A stretch of 64,000 nt of DNA from Eriocheir sinensis (Eukaryota > Arthropoda > Malacostraca > Decapoda > Varunidae). The notes beneath the pieces were generated by a model. The model was not told the DNA's origin. It ran no database searches and was given only the letters and a program-made list of their open reading frames with translations. Positions 45,779-64,000 of the stretch are shown here, piece by piece (positions within the stretch are counted from its first letter, which is position 1; every line of letters begins with the position of its first letter). The stretch lies in assembly GCF_024679095.1 (NCBI RefSeq), contig NC_066568.1:392362-456361 (forward strand). The letters run 5' to 3'. The position numbers and the translations under genes are program-made.

Positions 45779-46603
45779 TTCGTTGGGGATATACCCCAAG
45801 GGTGGAAGGCGGTGCATGCCGCACAACCACCCAGACGGCTGGTAGAGAGATGCCCAATTCCTCGACTATAGAAGCTCTTCGGTCAATTTCTCATACCGTA
45901 ATCTTCGAGGGGCCCGCCGCTCCGTAAGCGAAGGAAAGGTGTTGAGGGCCGAAATTGTTGGAATCTGGCAAGGGGTCGAGATAGGCACATCTTCGTGAGC
46001 CCTTTCGCATATTTTATGCGTCAATTCTGCACTTCTCTCATTAATTTAGTAATAAATGATCCAGGAATTATAATAAAACATATTTGATCTAATATGAATC
46101 TGCAAAAGTTTTTTTTTAAATATGATTTAAAATGTTGTTTAAGACTTTAGGGTTGTATCATGATTTTTAACCCTTGCCGAGTTGCCGTGTCAACACGCGT
46201 CCTTGGTCAACTCAAGGAGCTAGGTAGTCTTTTCCTATAGCCCCGATGGGGCTCGAGCACTTTTCTAACGGCCCCTTGCTTGACGCGATGGTAGCGAGGG
46301 ACAGAGAAGTGATAACGCCGGGCACATGTGGACTCCTGGCTGTGAGCGTGGAGAGAGGCGGAAACCAAGGGGTGCTGGCTGACGTCACTCCCATTCCCCT
46401 GGGCCGCCCCTCTCGTAGGCCTAGCTAGCATGGTAACACGGAAGCCAGCCCTATCACTCATGCTATGTCCCCAATTATACCTATATTTGCCTTTTAATCA
46501 ACCGTTTTCTTCGTGATTATACATTGAAAAATATGTATGATTACACTCATATATGTAAAATGCTTCAATTATCAATATTTCCGTGTAGAGATGTTTACAG
46601 AGG
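45779..46603. other. Spacer, no gene recognised
   Basis: GC-richer at 45840-45990 and 46190-46440, AT-rich between. No recognisable protein or RNA. Confidence 0.4.
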
Positions 46604-46856
46604 CTACCAACCCAACTCGGAAGAAGCCGTAACGGAGGAAGGGGCCGAGATCACCTTATAGTATCCGGCAGAAAGGGGACACCGTTTAAGGGAAGAGGAA
46701 GAGGAAGGTTTAGAGGCTGCCTTATGGTACGGCCGTGTCGGAAAGAGACCACCTTTCCACCCCATTGCACCGGGCAGGTCTCGAACCCATACGTTCCGGC
46801 ACCCCGCCGGAACGCAAGGCACAGACTCTACCACGGGACCACGGGAGCCCCAATTC
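46604..46856 (-). mobile_element. tRNA-headed SINE, family C
   Basis: On the minus strand the head reads GGGGCTCCCGTGGTCCCGTG, then GTAGAGTCTG (A box), and TGGGTTCGAGACC (B box) about 50 bp later. A body follows with GGTCTCTTTCCGAC and GAGGCAGCC-type words. The head is too diverged and extended to be a functional tRNA. Single copy in this window. Confidence 0.7.
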
Positions 46857-47221
46857 ATTTGTTTATTAGGAACAATAACACAGTTATATATCCATTTGTT
46901 ATTGGGAATATTATGAAAATTAATGTTGGTTTCACAACCTTATAAATACAAAATAAATAAACAAAACTTGCTGTATCTTAATGGTGAAACATTTCATATT
47001 TACTGTAACGTCTTTTTTTTCAAGGCAACGCTACATTCCTTCTGACGGCCACTGGTTAGATGGTAATGTGGTAGCGGGGTGGTCGTCTGGCTATTTCCGA
47101 GCGGTTGTCAATGATGTTGAAACAAGCCTCAGGACAAGTGAACACTCGTTCTGGGTTGTGACAAGGATCTTTACACTAGCGGGGGATGTGATGGTTACCT
47201 TTAGTGCGGTAATTATGGAAG

Positions 47222-47452
47222 GTAGGGGTGGGCAGGTACCGGTACCAGTACCGGTACTAACGGTACCAGCTAAACGGTACGGTACCGGTACCAGATTGCT
47301 CGGATTTATTTATTGGATTTATTGATAATTCTTCATGTCCGATTTTTTTTTAGGTTGCTAATAAATATTGTTATTGTTATTAGACTATGATCGAGTACAT
47401 CCATAATAACTATACATGCTATTTTTTTTATCGAAAAAATAAATATTCACTT

Positions 47453-47497
<45 letters not shown>

Positions 47498-47645
47498 CTT
47501 TACAGGAAATTTATTTGGGAATTTCATCAGAAGTCATTAAGATAAAAAAATACTCCTTCGGGTACCGGTACCGGTACTAACGGTACCTGAGTTTTCGGTA
47601 CCGGTACTACCGGTACTCAAATTAACGGTACTTGCCCATCCCTAC
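47222..47645. mobile_element. Non-autonomous hAT-like element built on GGTACCGGTACC
   Basis: The left end TAGGGGTGGGCAGGTACCGG and the right end, from the other strand, TAGGGATGGGCAAGTACCG are TIRs. Both subterminal regions are tandem GGTACC/GTACCGGTAC words, internally palindromic. A (GA)n of 17 units lies inside (47459-47493). TSD not recognisable. Confidence 0.7.
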
Positions 47646-47860
47646 CCCATACCTCTCCCATCCAATAACTTATCTAACCTCTTCTTGAATGTATCTATCG
47701 TGTTGGCGCTCACCACATGACTTAACTACGTCTGTTCCACTCACCCACCACTGTTGGTAAACCAATTTTTGCCTATGTCTTTGTTGAACCTGAACTTATC
47801 CAACTTAAACCCATTGCTACGTGTCCTATCCGGTGTGATGTCATCTGCCATCCACGAATC
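47646..47860 (-). pseudogene. CR1-like LINE, C-terminal end
   Basis: The minus strand reads SNGFKLDKFRFNKDIGKNW and, with a shift, HVVSANTIDTFKKRLDKLLD, the last 60 or so residues of CR1/L2-type ORF2. Same piece as at 61015-61230. Confidence 0.75.
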
Positions 47861-47920
47861 CTATGACATCCCATCCAATCTGCGCATGCGCGGGATTTGT
47901 TTACAAACAAAGGGTTGATG

Positions 47921-48316
47921 AATGGACCGTATTGGCTATACAGGAAGCGCCACATGTGGCCACTCAACTCTTAGGTGAATGTTCCATAGAGTTCAAGTTA
48001 TAGACTAGAGTGCGTTTGAGGCTGTCTCAGGGATACACAGCCATGATACCACCGTCGCCCCAAGCCGATGAATGCACACACTTCACTCCTGCCCGATATA
48101 ATTTTTTTTTTCCATGTCAAATAGTAGTCAGGAAATCGGGTAGGAGTAAAGTGTGTGCAGTCGTTGGCTTGGAGCGGTGGCGGCACCAAGGCCTTATATC
48201 ATGGAGGCAGCCTTAGACGCACTCTAGTACATAACTTTAGTTCTGTGGAAGTACTGCTTTGACAGTTCAGTGAGTGGCCACGTGTGGCGCTGGCTGTATA
48301 GCCAATACGGTCCATT
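47921..48316. mobile_element. Foldback element, 396 bp
   Basis: Ends AATGGACCGTATTGGCTATA and its exact complement. Arms of about 165-190 bp agree over most of their length (for example GTGGCCACTCA, CTAGAGTGCGT, ACACACTT). They are separated by a short AT-rich loop near 48100. Arms have diverged in places, so it is not recent. Confidence 0.85.
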
Positions 48317-50891
48317 GCGACACGGTACCGTGTCTTTGTCGACTGCCTATCGCGATATGTCCCACTTGAGTTTTTTTTAAATCTTTTTAAAAGTAGATGT
48401 TGACGTATGTTTTGAATTTGAAGCTTGCTTGAAATATGAAAGTTTCCTCCTGCACCCTTTGTATGTTAGTAAATGAGGTAAATGAGGCATGTCGGTAAAT
48501 GTGATAAATATATGAGATAACCTGCTCCCCTTGTATGTCGGTAAATGTGATAAATATATGAGATAACCTGCTCCCCTTGTATGTCGGTAAATGTGATAAA
48601 TGAGATAACCTGCTCCCCTTGTATGTCGGTAAATGTGATAAATACATGAGATAACCTGCACCCCTTGTATGTCGGTAAATGTGATAAATACATGAGATAA
48701 CCTGCTCCCCTTGTATGTCGGTAAATGTGATAAATGAGATAACCTGCTCCCCTTGTATGTCGGTAAATGTGATAAATACATGAGATAACCTGCACCCCTT
48801 GTATGTCGGTAAATGTGATAAATGAGATAACCTGCTCCCCTTGTATGTCGGTAAATGTGATAAATATATGAGATAACCTGCTCCCCTTGTATGTCGGTAA
48901 ATGTGATAAATGAGATAACCTGCTCCCCTTGTATGTCGGTAAATGTGATAAATGAGATAACCTGCTCCCCTTGTATGTCGGTAAATGTGATAAATGAGAT
49001 AACCTGCTCCCCTTGTATGTCGGTAAATGTGATAAATATATGAGATAACCTGCTCCCCTTGTATGTCGGTAAATGTGATAAATGAGATAACCTGCTCCCC
49101 TTGTATGTCGGTAAATGTGATAAATATATGAGATAACCTGCTCCCCTTGTATGTCGGTAAATGTGATAAATGAGATAACCTGCTCCCCTTGTATGTCGGT
49201 AAATGTGATAAATGAGATAACCTGCACCCCTTGTATGTCGGTAAATGTGATAAATGAGATAACCTGCACCCCTTGTATGTCGGTAAATGTGATAAATGAG
49301 ATAACCTGCTCCCTTGTATGTCGGTAAATGTGATAAATGAGATAACCTGCACCCCTTGTATGTCGGTAAATGTGATAAATGAGATAACCTGCTCCACTTG
49401 TATGTCGGTAAATGTGATAAATGAGATAACCTGCACCCCTTGTATGTCGGTAAATGTGATAAATGAGATAACCTGCACCCCTTGTATGTCGGTATATGTG
49501 ATAAATGAGATAACCTGCTCCCCTTGTATGTCGGTAAATGTGATAAATGAGATAACCTGCACCCCTTGTATGTCGGTAAATGTGATAAATGAGATAACCT
49601 GCTCCCCTTGTATGTCGGTAAATGTGATAAATGAGATAACCTGCTCCCCTTGTATGTCGGTAAATGTGATAAATGAGATAACCTGCTCCCCTTGTATGTC
49701 GGTAAATGTGATAAATGAGATAACCTGCACCCCTTGTATGTCGGTATATGTGATAAATGAGATAACCTACACCCCTTGTATGTCGGTAAATGTGATAAAT
49801 GAGATAACCTGCTCCCCTTGTATGTCGGTAAATGTGATAAATGAGATAACCTGCTCCCCTTGTATATCGGTAAATGTGATAAATGAGATAACCTGCTCCC
49901 CTTGTATGTCGGTAAATGTGATAAATGAGATAACCTGCTCCCCTTGTATGTCGGTAAATGTGATAAATGAGATAACCTGCTCCCCTTGTATGTCGGTAAA
50001 TGTGATAAATGAGATAACCTGCACCCCTTGTATGTCGGTATATGTGATAAATGAGATAACCTACACCCCTTGTATGTCGGTAAATGTGATAAATGAGATA
50101 ACCTGCTCCCCTTGTATGTCGGTAAATGTGATAAATGAGATAACCTGCACCCCATGTATGTCGGTAAATGTGATAAATGAGATAACCTACACCCCTTGTA
50201 TGTCGGTAAATGTGATAAATGAGATAACCTGCACCCCTTGTACGTCGGTAAATGTTATAAATGAGATAACCTACACCCCTTGTATGTCGGTAAATGTGAT
50301 AAATGAGATAACCTGCTCCCCTTGTATGTCGGTAAATGTGATAAATGAGATAACCTGCTCCCCTTGTACGTCGGTAAATGTTATAAATGAGATAACCTGC
50401 ACCCCTTGTATGTCGGTAAATGTGACAAATGAGATAACCTGCAACCCTTGAATGTTGATAAATGTGATAAATGAGATAACCTGCACCCCTTGTATGTCGG
50501 TAAATGTTATATATGAGATAACCTGCACCCCTTGTACGTCGGTAAATGTGATAAATGAGATAACCTGCACCCCTTGAATGTTGGTAAATGTGATAAATGA
50601 GATAACCTACACCCCTTGTATGTCGGTAAATGTGATAAATGAGATAACCTGCTCCCCTTGTATGTCGGTAAATGTGATAAATGAGATAACCTGCTCCCCT
50701 TGTATGTCGGTAAATGTGATAAATGAGATAACCTACACCCCTTGTATGTCGGTAAATGTGATAAATGAGATAACCTGCACCCTTTGTATGTCAGTCTATA
50801 TGATAAATGAGATAACCTACACCCCTTGTATGTCGGTAAATGTGATAAATGAGATAACCTGCACCCCTTGTATGTCAGTATATGTGATAAA

Positions 50892-51563
50892 CAGAGCTGG
50901 GCACTTCCGTACCTCTGTCCGCACCTCCGCTCCTCCGGACCTGCGGACCTTTAAACGAGGTGCGGAGGTCCGAAGTGCGGAAAGTTTTTCAAAAGTGCGG
51001 AAGTAACAGGTGCGGAACGGCAGTATTTTAAGTCCGTACCTCCGCACCTGAGGTTTTCAAGGATAAAAAAAATGAAAACGACAAACAGTCCGCGCTCTGC
51101 AGTAATACTTCCGGTCGTTTACGCGGTCTGTGCTGCAGGGCATGTTTTCCCGCCACTTGAGTGACGTCACTCATTCAGATTTACGGCCCGGTGTTGCATG
51201 TGTACTGAGGTATGATAATTATGATGAGTGTAAAAGTAGGTACTTTACTTCAGGTGGTGGAGATTCTATGCGTTAAAATGACAATAATGATAACAAAAAT
51301 AATGGTAATAATAATAATAATAATAATAATGATAATAATAATGCTGCTGCAGTATTGCCTTGTATTTCTTTTTTTTAAGGTACGGACTAGATTTTTCAGG
51401 CGCGCTTTAATAGTTTTGGGTACGGTACCGGAGGTGCGGAGGTGCGGTACCGGAACGAGTGAAAAAATTTTAGGCGCGGAAGTACAGGTACGGACTATAT
51501 GTGTTTCGAGGTGCGGAGGAGCGGTACCGGACTACCCGATATCCAGTAACGCGCCCAGCTTTG
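50892..51563. mobile_element. Non-autonomous hAT element, 672 bp, exact 8-bp TSD
   Basis: Ends CAGAGCTGGGC and GCCCAGCTTTG. GTGATAAA flanks both sides (50884-50891 and 51564-51571) and, when one copy is removed, the 42-bp unit is restored. The interior carries many CGGAGGTGCGGA and GTACCGG words, arranged in inverted orientation at the two ends. No coding. Confidence 0.93.
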
Positions 51564-52720
51564 GTGATAAATGAGATAACCTACACCCCTTTTATGTCGG
51601 TAAATGTGATAAATGAGATAACCTGCACCCCTTCCATGTCGATATATGTGATTAATGAGATAACCTACACCCCTTGTATGTCGGTAAATGTGATAAATGA
51701 GATAACCTGCACCCCTTGTATGTCGGTAAATGTGATAAATGAGATAACCTGCACCCCTTGTATGTCGGTAAATGTGATAAATGAGATAACCTGCACCCCT
51801 TGTATGTCGGTAAATGTGATAAATGAGATAACCTGCACCCCTTGTATGTCGGTAAATGTGATAAATGAGATAACCTGCACCCCTTCCATGTCGATATATG
51901 TGATAAATGAGATAACTTGAACCCCTTGTATGTCGGTATATGTGATAAATGAGATAACCTACACCCCTTGTATGTCGATATATGTGATAAATGAGATAAC
52001 TTACACCCCTTGTATGTCGGTAAATGTGATAAATGAGATAACCTACACCTCTTGTATGTCGGTAAATGTGATAAATGAGATAACCTGCACCCCTTCCATG
52101 TCGATATATGTGATAAATGAGATAACTTGAACCCCTTGTATGTCGGTAAATGTGAGAAATGAGATAACCTACACCCCTTGTATGTCGGTAAATGTGAGAA
52201 ATGAGATAATCTACACCCCTTGTATGTCGGTAAATGTGATAAATGAGATAACCTGAACCCCTTGTATGTCGGTAAATGTGATAAATGAGATAACCTGAAC
52301 CGCTTGTATGTCGGTAAATGTGAGAAATGAGAAAACCTACCCCCCACCCCCCCTTGTATGTCTGTAAATGTGAGAAATTAGATAACCTACACTCCTTGTA
52401 CGTCGGTAAATGTAATAAATGAGATAATCTGAATCGCTTGTATGTCGGTAAATGTGAGAAATGAGATAACCTGAACCCCTTATATGTCGGTAAATGTGAT
52501 AAATGAGATAACCTACATCTCATGTAAGTCGGTAAATGTGATAAATGAGATAACCTGCACCCCTTGTATCTCGATATATGTGATTAATGAGATACCCTAC
52601 ACCCATTAAATGTCGGTAAATGTGATAAATGAGGTACCCTACACCCCTAGTATGTCGGTAAATGTGATAAATGAGGTACCCTACACCCCTTGCATATCGG
52701 TAAATGTGATAAATGAGGTA

Positions 52721-53056
52721 ACTTTTTGTTTTGTTTACATCTCAGCCTATAGCGCCAGTAGGCTTTCTTCAGGAGCCTGGTGGTCTGCCCAAGCCCGTCA
52801 TGGCGCAGGCAATTTTTATAGTGGCGCTAGTTATGCTTGGCTCATCCTGCCCCCTGGAACTCATTTTTGATTCGCTTGTGGGGTTTATTCTAGAAAGCAG
52901 GATGATAGGTGGTCTTCTGGTCAGCCTGTGGGTAGTCTTAAGCCACTCGGCGGTGACTAAAAAATCCCAGGTGGTAGCGTGGGGATTCAAATCGACATTG
53001 TCCATGTCGCGATGAATGCTGGCCCCGCACGCTAATCACTCAGCCACCGCCTACCC
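52721..53056 (-). mobile_element. SINE family A, older copy inside the minisatellite
   Basis: On the minus strand the head GGCGGTGGCTGAGTGATTAG (A box region) is followed by GATTTGAATCCCC (B box, altered), the CACCGCCGAGTGGCTTAAGAC block and a 3' end with a single GACCACCAGGC unit and A-rich tail. It lacks the 35-bp duplication of the other full copies. Array units resume on both sides. Confidence 0.88.
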
Positions 53057-53262
53057 TTGTATGTCAGTAAATGTGAAAAATGAGATAACCAAAACCCTTT
53101 GTATGTCGGTAAATGTGAAAAATGAGGTTAGCTGAAACCTTTTATGTAAGTAAATGTGATAAATGAGTTAACCTGCACCCCTTGTATGTCGGTAAATGTG
53201 ATAAATGAGATAACCTGAAACCTTGTATGTCAGTATATATGATAAATGAGATAACCTACACT

Positions 53263-53985
53263 TTCTTCTGATTGATGGTCATATTTCTCGGATTCTCTGC
53301 ATTTAATGGTAGGTTATCTTAATTATGGGGTCCATGTCATTCTTGAATTTGGCCATTTTCCCATAAAAGCTGCCATGCTGTCTTGCCGCCATCTTGCCTG
53401 GACAAACTACGTTATCAACACTGTGTTTGTAAACATCGGGTTCCGCACATGCTCAGATCAGGATGGGATGTCTGAGGATACGTGGATGGCAGATGACACA
53501 ACACCGGCTCACTTAAAATCAAAACCTTAATGCTTATGTTCTTCTTGTAACTAATTTATTTATGGACCAAGATATTTTATTCAGAAAGCTATTTAATCAG
53601 GAAGGATAGGAAATAATTAATGATCACTACCGCTCGTTTTTATTGAATAATAAAAAAAAAATATTTCCTAGATATCAATGATAAAATATAAAAAAAGTGA
53701 AAAATGTTTGTCAAAAATCTAAACCAACTTCAAACAAAAGTTAAAATAGCGAACATAATTCCTTTTTCATACTTTCAGATATTGAATAAAAAGAGTAGAC
53801 TTAAATAAATGCCTAAAATAACAATTTAAGATAACATTTTTGTCTTTACCATGTCCTATATACCAAAAGAAAGAGGAAAAATAAAGATATTTATAAGCAA
53901 ATAATTAATTTATTACGTATTTGACATTATTACTTAAAGAACGCATAAAATAGGTGTTTCATGTAATTATTATTTAAAAAAATAA
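53263..53985. other. AT-rich spacer
   Basis: No gene recognised. Contains short A and T runs. Confidence 0.4.

Positions 53986-54330
<345 letters not shown>

Positions 54331-54389
<59 letters not shown>
54331..54389. repeat. (TA)n microsatellite
   Basis: About 59 bp, then a T-run, directly at the 3' end of the next LINE. Confidence 0.95.
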
Positions 54390-54396
<7 letters not shown>

Positions 54397-54399
54397 TTT

Positions 54400-55547
<1,148 letters not shown>

Positions 55548-55561
55548 TTATTTATTTTTTC

Positions 55562-58434
<2,873 letters not shown>

Positions 58435-58440
58435 TATATA

Positions 58441-58524
<84 letters not shown>

Positions 58525-58541
58525 TATATATATATATAGAT

Positions 58542-58631
<90 letters not shown>

Positions 58632-58638
58632 ATATATT

Positions 58639-58696
<58 letters not shown>

Positions 58697-58715
58697 CATA
58701 TATATATATATAAAT
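58435..58715. repeat. (TA)n microsatellite, imperfect
   Basis: TA with scattered AT phase changes. Confidence 0.93.
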
Positions 58716-58920
58716 TTACCTATTTTATGTGTATTTTCTATATTTGCTTTCATACAAATTAAAATTATTTTATATGTATTTTTAGATATATACAATTTTT
58801 TTATTCAAATTTACGTTATTTTATGTGTAATTTATATATATATTCATACAAATTTACATTATTTTATACGTATTTTGTTTATTTATTTTGATTCCAATTT
58901 ACATTATTTCATATGGATTT

Positions 58921-59010
<90 letters not shown>

Positions 59011-59761
59011 CTAATATCTATTTTGTATTTTTAAACAAATTTACTTTATTTTATGTGTATTTGTATATATTTTGATGCAAATTTGCATTATTTTATGTGT
59101 ATTTTGCATATATATTTCTTACAAATTTACCTTATTGTATGTGCATTTTGTATATTTATTTTAATACAAATTAAAACTATTTAATGTGTATTTTTGTATA
59201 TATATTTATGCAAATTTGCATTATGTATGGGTATTTTGCATACTTATTTTCATACAAATTTACATTTTTTTATTTATAGTTTGTTTATTTATTTTGATAC
59301 GAATTTACATTATTTTATATGAATTTTATTTAGATTTTTCATACGTATTTACATTATTTAACATGTATTTTTTATGTATATTTTTATACAAATTTACGTT
59401 ATTTAATGTGTATTTGGTTATTAATTTTGATACAAATTAACATTTGATGTGTATTTTGTATATATATTTAAAAAAGTTTTTATCTAATTATATGTGTATT
59501 TTGTATATCTATTTTCATACAAATTTAAATTATTTTTGAGTATTTTTGTATATATTTTTATACAAATTTACGTTATTTGATGTGTATTTTGTATATTTAT
59601 TTTCATACAAATTTACATTAATTTATTGGTATTTTCTTTCTTTATTTATTTTAAACGAATTTACATTATTTTATGTGTATTTTGTATACATATTTTTAAA
59701 CGTATTTATATTATTTAATGTGTATTTTGTATACGTATTTTTGTACAAATTTATTTTATTT

Positions 59762-59976
<215 letters not shown>

Positions 59977-60265
59977 CATCCAAATTTGCATTATTTAATG
60001 TGTATTTTGTATATATATTTTTAAACGTATTTACATTCTTTAATGTGTATTGTTTATATATATGTTTTTATACAAATTTATGTTATTTTATTTGGATTTA
60101 TATATATAATTTGATACAAATTTACATTATTTTTTGTGTATTTTGTATATATATTTCAATAAACATTTACTTTATTTTATGATTTTTTAATATTTTTTTT
60201 CATACAAATTTAAATTATTTTCTGTGTATATTGCGCTTCGTATTTAATTTATTTCATGTTTATTT

Positions 60266-60363
<98 letters not shown>

Positions 60364-60784
60364 TTCAAATTTACATTATTTTATTGTTATTTTATTATTT
60401 ATTTTGATACGAATTTGCATTATTTTATGTGTATTTTGTACATATATTTTTATACGCATTTACATTATTTAATGTGTATTTTGCATATATATTTTTATAC
60501 ATATTTACTTTATTTTATGCGCATTCGTATTGCTATTTTCATACAAATTTACATTATTTTATGTGTATTTTTGTACATATATTTCTATCGAAATTTGCCT
60601 TTTTTTTGTTTATTTTGTATATTTATTTTCATAAAATTTGAATTATATTATGTGTATTTTTGTACTTATATTTCTATCGAAATTTGCGTTATTTTGCATG
60701 TATTTTGTGTATATTCTTTCATAAATATTTACATTATTTTATTGGTATTTTGTTTATTTCTCTTGATACGAATTTACATTATTT

Positions 60785-60861
<77 letters not shown>

Positions 60862-60867
60862 ATATAT

Positions 60868-60955
<88 letters not shown>

Positions 60956-60956
<1 letters not shown>

Positions 60957-61240
60957 AACATAAGAACGTTGGAATCTGCAGGAGGCCGGTAGGCCTATAC
61001 AAGGCAGTTCCTTTGTATTTAACCCCACCTAGTATCGCTGTCCAAGAATTTATCTAATCTATTTTTGAATGTGACAATTGTATTGGCACTCACCACATCC
61101 TATTCCACTCATCTACAACCCTGTTGATAAACACATTTTTGCCTATGTCCCTGTTGAATCTGAATTTATCCAGTTTAAACCCATTACTTCGTGTCCTACC
61201 CGGTTCTCTTACCAACAAAACATTATGAATATCCCCGTTA
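60956..61240 (-). mobile_element. CR1-like LINE, 3' end copy in the satellite
   Basis: The minus strand reads SNGFKLDKFRFNRDIGKNVF and NTIVTFKNRLDKFLDS, the C-terminus of ORF2, then a 3' UTR with AGGCCTACCGGCCTCCTGC and ending TTCTTATGTTCTTA. Both sides are (TA)n. Homologous to 47646-47860. Confidence 0.8.
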
Positions 61241-61253
61241 TTAATTATTATAT

Positions 61254-61551
<298 letters not shown>

Positions 61552-61552
61552 T

Positions 61553-62181
<629 letters not shown>

Positions 62182-62528
62182 TTATTTATTTTGTATATAT
62201 ATTTTAATATTATATAACTGAATTTTGTATATTTTATATATTTATTTTCATTCAAATTTAAATTAATTTACGTGTATATTTGTATTTGTATATACGTTAT
62301 TTTATGTGTATTTTGTATATATATTTTCTTTGAAGATTACTTTATTTTATTGATATTTCGTTAATTTATTTTGATACGAATCTATATTATTTTGTGTGTA
62401 TTTTCTGCATATATTTCTTATAAGTATTTACATTATTTAATGTGTCTTTTGCATATAATTTTTTGTAGAAATTTATGTTATTTTATGTGTATTTGTATAT
62501 ATATTTTTATACAAATTTACATTATTTA

Positions 62529-62610
<82 letters not shown>

Positions 62611-63159
62611 TTTATATTATCTTATGTGTATTTTGTATATTTATTTTCATAAAAATTAAATTATTTCATGTGTATTTTTGTTTTTGTTCTATTTACGTAA
62701 TCATATGTGTATTTTGTTGATATATTTTTATACAAATATACATTATTTTATTGGTATTTTGTTTATTTATTTTGATAGGAATTTACATTATTTATGAATA
62801 TTTTGTATATTTATATTTTTATACGTATTCACATTATTCAATGTGTATTTTGCATATATATTTTTATACAAATTTACGTTATTTTATGTGCATTCCTATA
62901 TGTATTTTGATACAAATTTACATTATTTTATGTGTATTTTGTATATATATTGCAATACAAATTTTCCTTGTTTTATATGTATTTTGTATATTTGCATACA
63001 AATTTAAATTATTTTTGTGTATTGTTGTATATAGTTTTTATACAAATTTACGTTATATGATGTGTATTTTGTATATCTATTTTCATACAAATTTACATTA
63101 TTTTATTGGTATTTTGTTGATTTATTATGATACGGAGGTACATTCTTTTATGTGTATTT

Positions 63160-63292
<133 letters not shown>

Positions 63293-64000
63293 TTATACGT
63301 ATTTACATTATTTAATGTGTATTTTGTATATATATTGTTGTACAGATTTATCTTATTTTATGTGTATTTTTATATATATTTTCATACATATTTACAATAT
63401 TTTATGTGTATTTTTTATATATATGTCAATAGAAGTTTACCTTATTCATAGAAGTCTATGCCTTATTTTATGTTTATTTTGTATATATATGCTCATACAA
63501 AATCTAATTATTTTATGTGTATATTTGTATTTTTATGTACGTTATTTTATGTGTATTTTGTATATGTATTTTCATTCAAAATTACTTTATTTTATTGCTA
63601 TTTTTTCTATTTATTTTGATACGAATTTACATTATTTTATGTGTATTTTGTATACATATTTTTATTCGTATTTACATTATTTAATGTGAGTTTTTATATA
63701 TATTTTTATACAAATTTACGTCATTTTCATGCATTTCTATTGTTTTTTTTATACAAATTTACATTATTTTATGTGTATTCTGTATATCTATTTGAATATA
63801 AATTTGGCCTATTTTATGTCTTTTTTTATATTTATTTCATACAAATTTAAACTATTTTATGTGTATTTTTGTATATATATTTTTTCAAAGAAATTTGCGT
63901 TATTTTATATGTATTTTGTATATATTTTTTATACAAATTTACATAATTTTTTCGGTATTTTGTTTATTTCTTTTGATACGAATTTACATTATTTAATGTG

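Larger units (their letters stand above)
48462..53262. repeat. 42-bp minisatellite, about 90 units, with two insertions
   Basis: Unit GAGATAACCTGCTCCCCTTG plus TATGTCGGTAAATGTGATAAAT (42 bp). Variants include TGCACCCC and TACACCCC. A 48-bp form has an extra 6 bp (ATATAT/ATACAT) before GAGATAACC, confined to the left part (48500-49140). The right part (52140-53262) is more diverged. Because 42 is 14 codons, several frames on both strands stay open for hundreds of residues. The repeated peptides (for example NVINEITCTPCMSV) are by-products. Confidence 0.97.

Noticed and set aside
48377..50155. 592-residue minus-strand frame and several plus-strand frames in the 42-bp array
   Set aside because: The unit is 14 codons long, so multiple frames on both strands remain open. 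All reflect the same DNA repeat and there is no start context or unique domain.
48462..53262. CRISPR array
   Set aside because: Units are contiguous with no unique spacers, and the DNA is clearly eukaryotic.

Overview
This is eukaryotic, repeat-dominated DNA. The mixture of very long (TA)n tracts, Tc1, pogo/Tigger, hAT and PIF-Harbinger-type DNA transposons, several non-LTR (LINE) families and tRNA-headed SINEs suggests an arthropod, most likely a decapod crustacean. The species assignment is inference. I see no convincing single-copy host gene. Almost every open frame is a transposon protein or a by-product of low-complexity DNA.

Layout. 1-9 kb: a structurally complete Tc1-like transposon (1139-2530) sits inside a (TA)n tract. 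It is followed by a broken transposase N-terminus and the C-terminal half of a DUF4806 protein, a gag-like open frame, and 53-bp and 38-bp minisatellites. 9-21 kb: a MITE, a decayed CR1/Jockey-group LINE, a nest of three palindromic elements (14968-16623), and a direct duplication carrying RTE-like LINE fragments. 21.7-27.6 kb: one hAT-type element (21679-27598) with a near-perfect 8-bp target duplication, stuffed with at least four further elements, including a 2.1-kb near-palindrome and a 0.6-kb polypurine tract. 27.7-36.8 kb: a Harbinger-type element (TSD TAA) containing a 7.9-kb element with CCCAGTGGGC ends and CACGTG-rich subterminal DNA. That inner element carries a five-exon decayed DUF4806 gene. 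37.4-43.3 kb: a pogo-type transposase pseudogene split by a decayed hAT transposon, then a Jockey-like LINE split by a SINE. 43.4-48.3 kb: non-autonomous hAT ends, a third SINE family and a foldback element. 48.46-53.26 kb: a 42-bp minisatellite of about 90 units, interrupted by a hAT MITE with an exact 8-bp TSD and by a SINE. 54-64 kb: (TA)n tracts alternating with SINE, LINE and hAT ends, then a 45-bp AT-rich satellite running off the window.

How it fits together. The window records nested insertions, and several insertion histories can be read from TSDs and interrupted frames. The most interesting biology is (i) the DUF4806 gene family as apparent transposon cargo or an accessory gene at two loci, and (ii) the repeated abutment of transposon ends and tails on (TA)n tracts, which suggests either preferred targeting or growth of microsatellites from element tails. 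Family names rest on motif recognition by eye. No database search or alignment was run.
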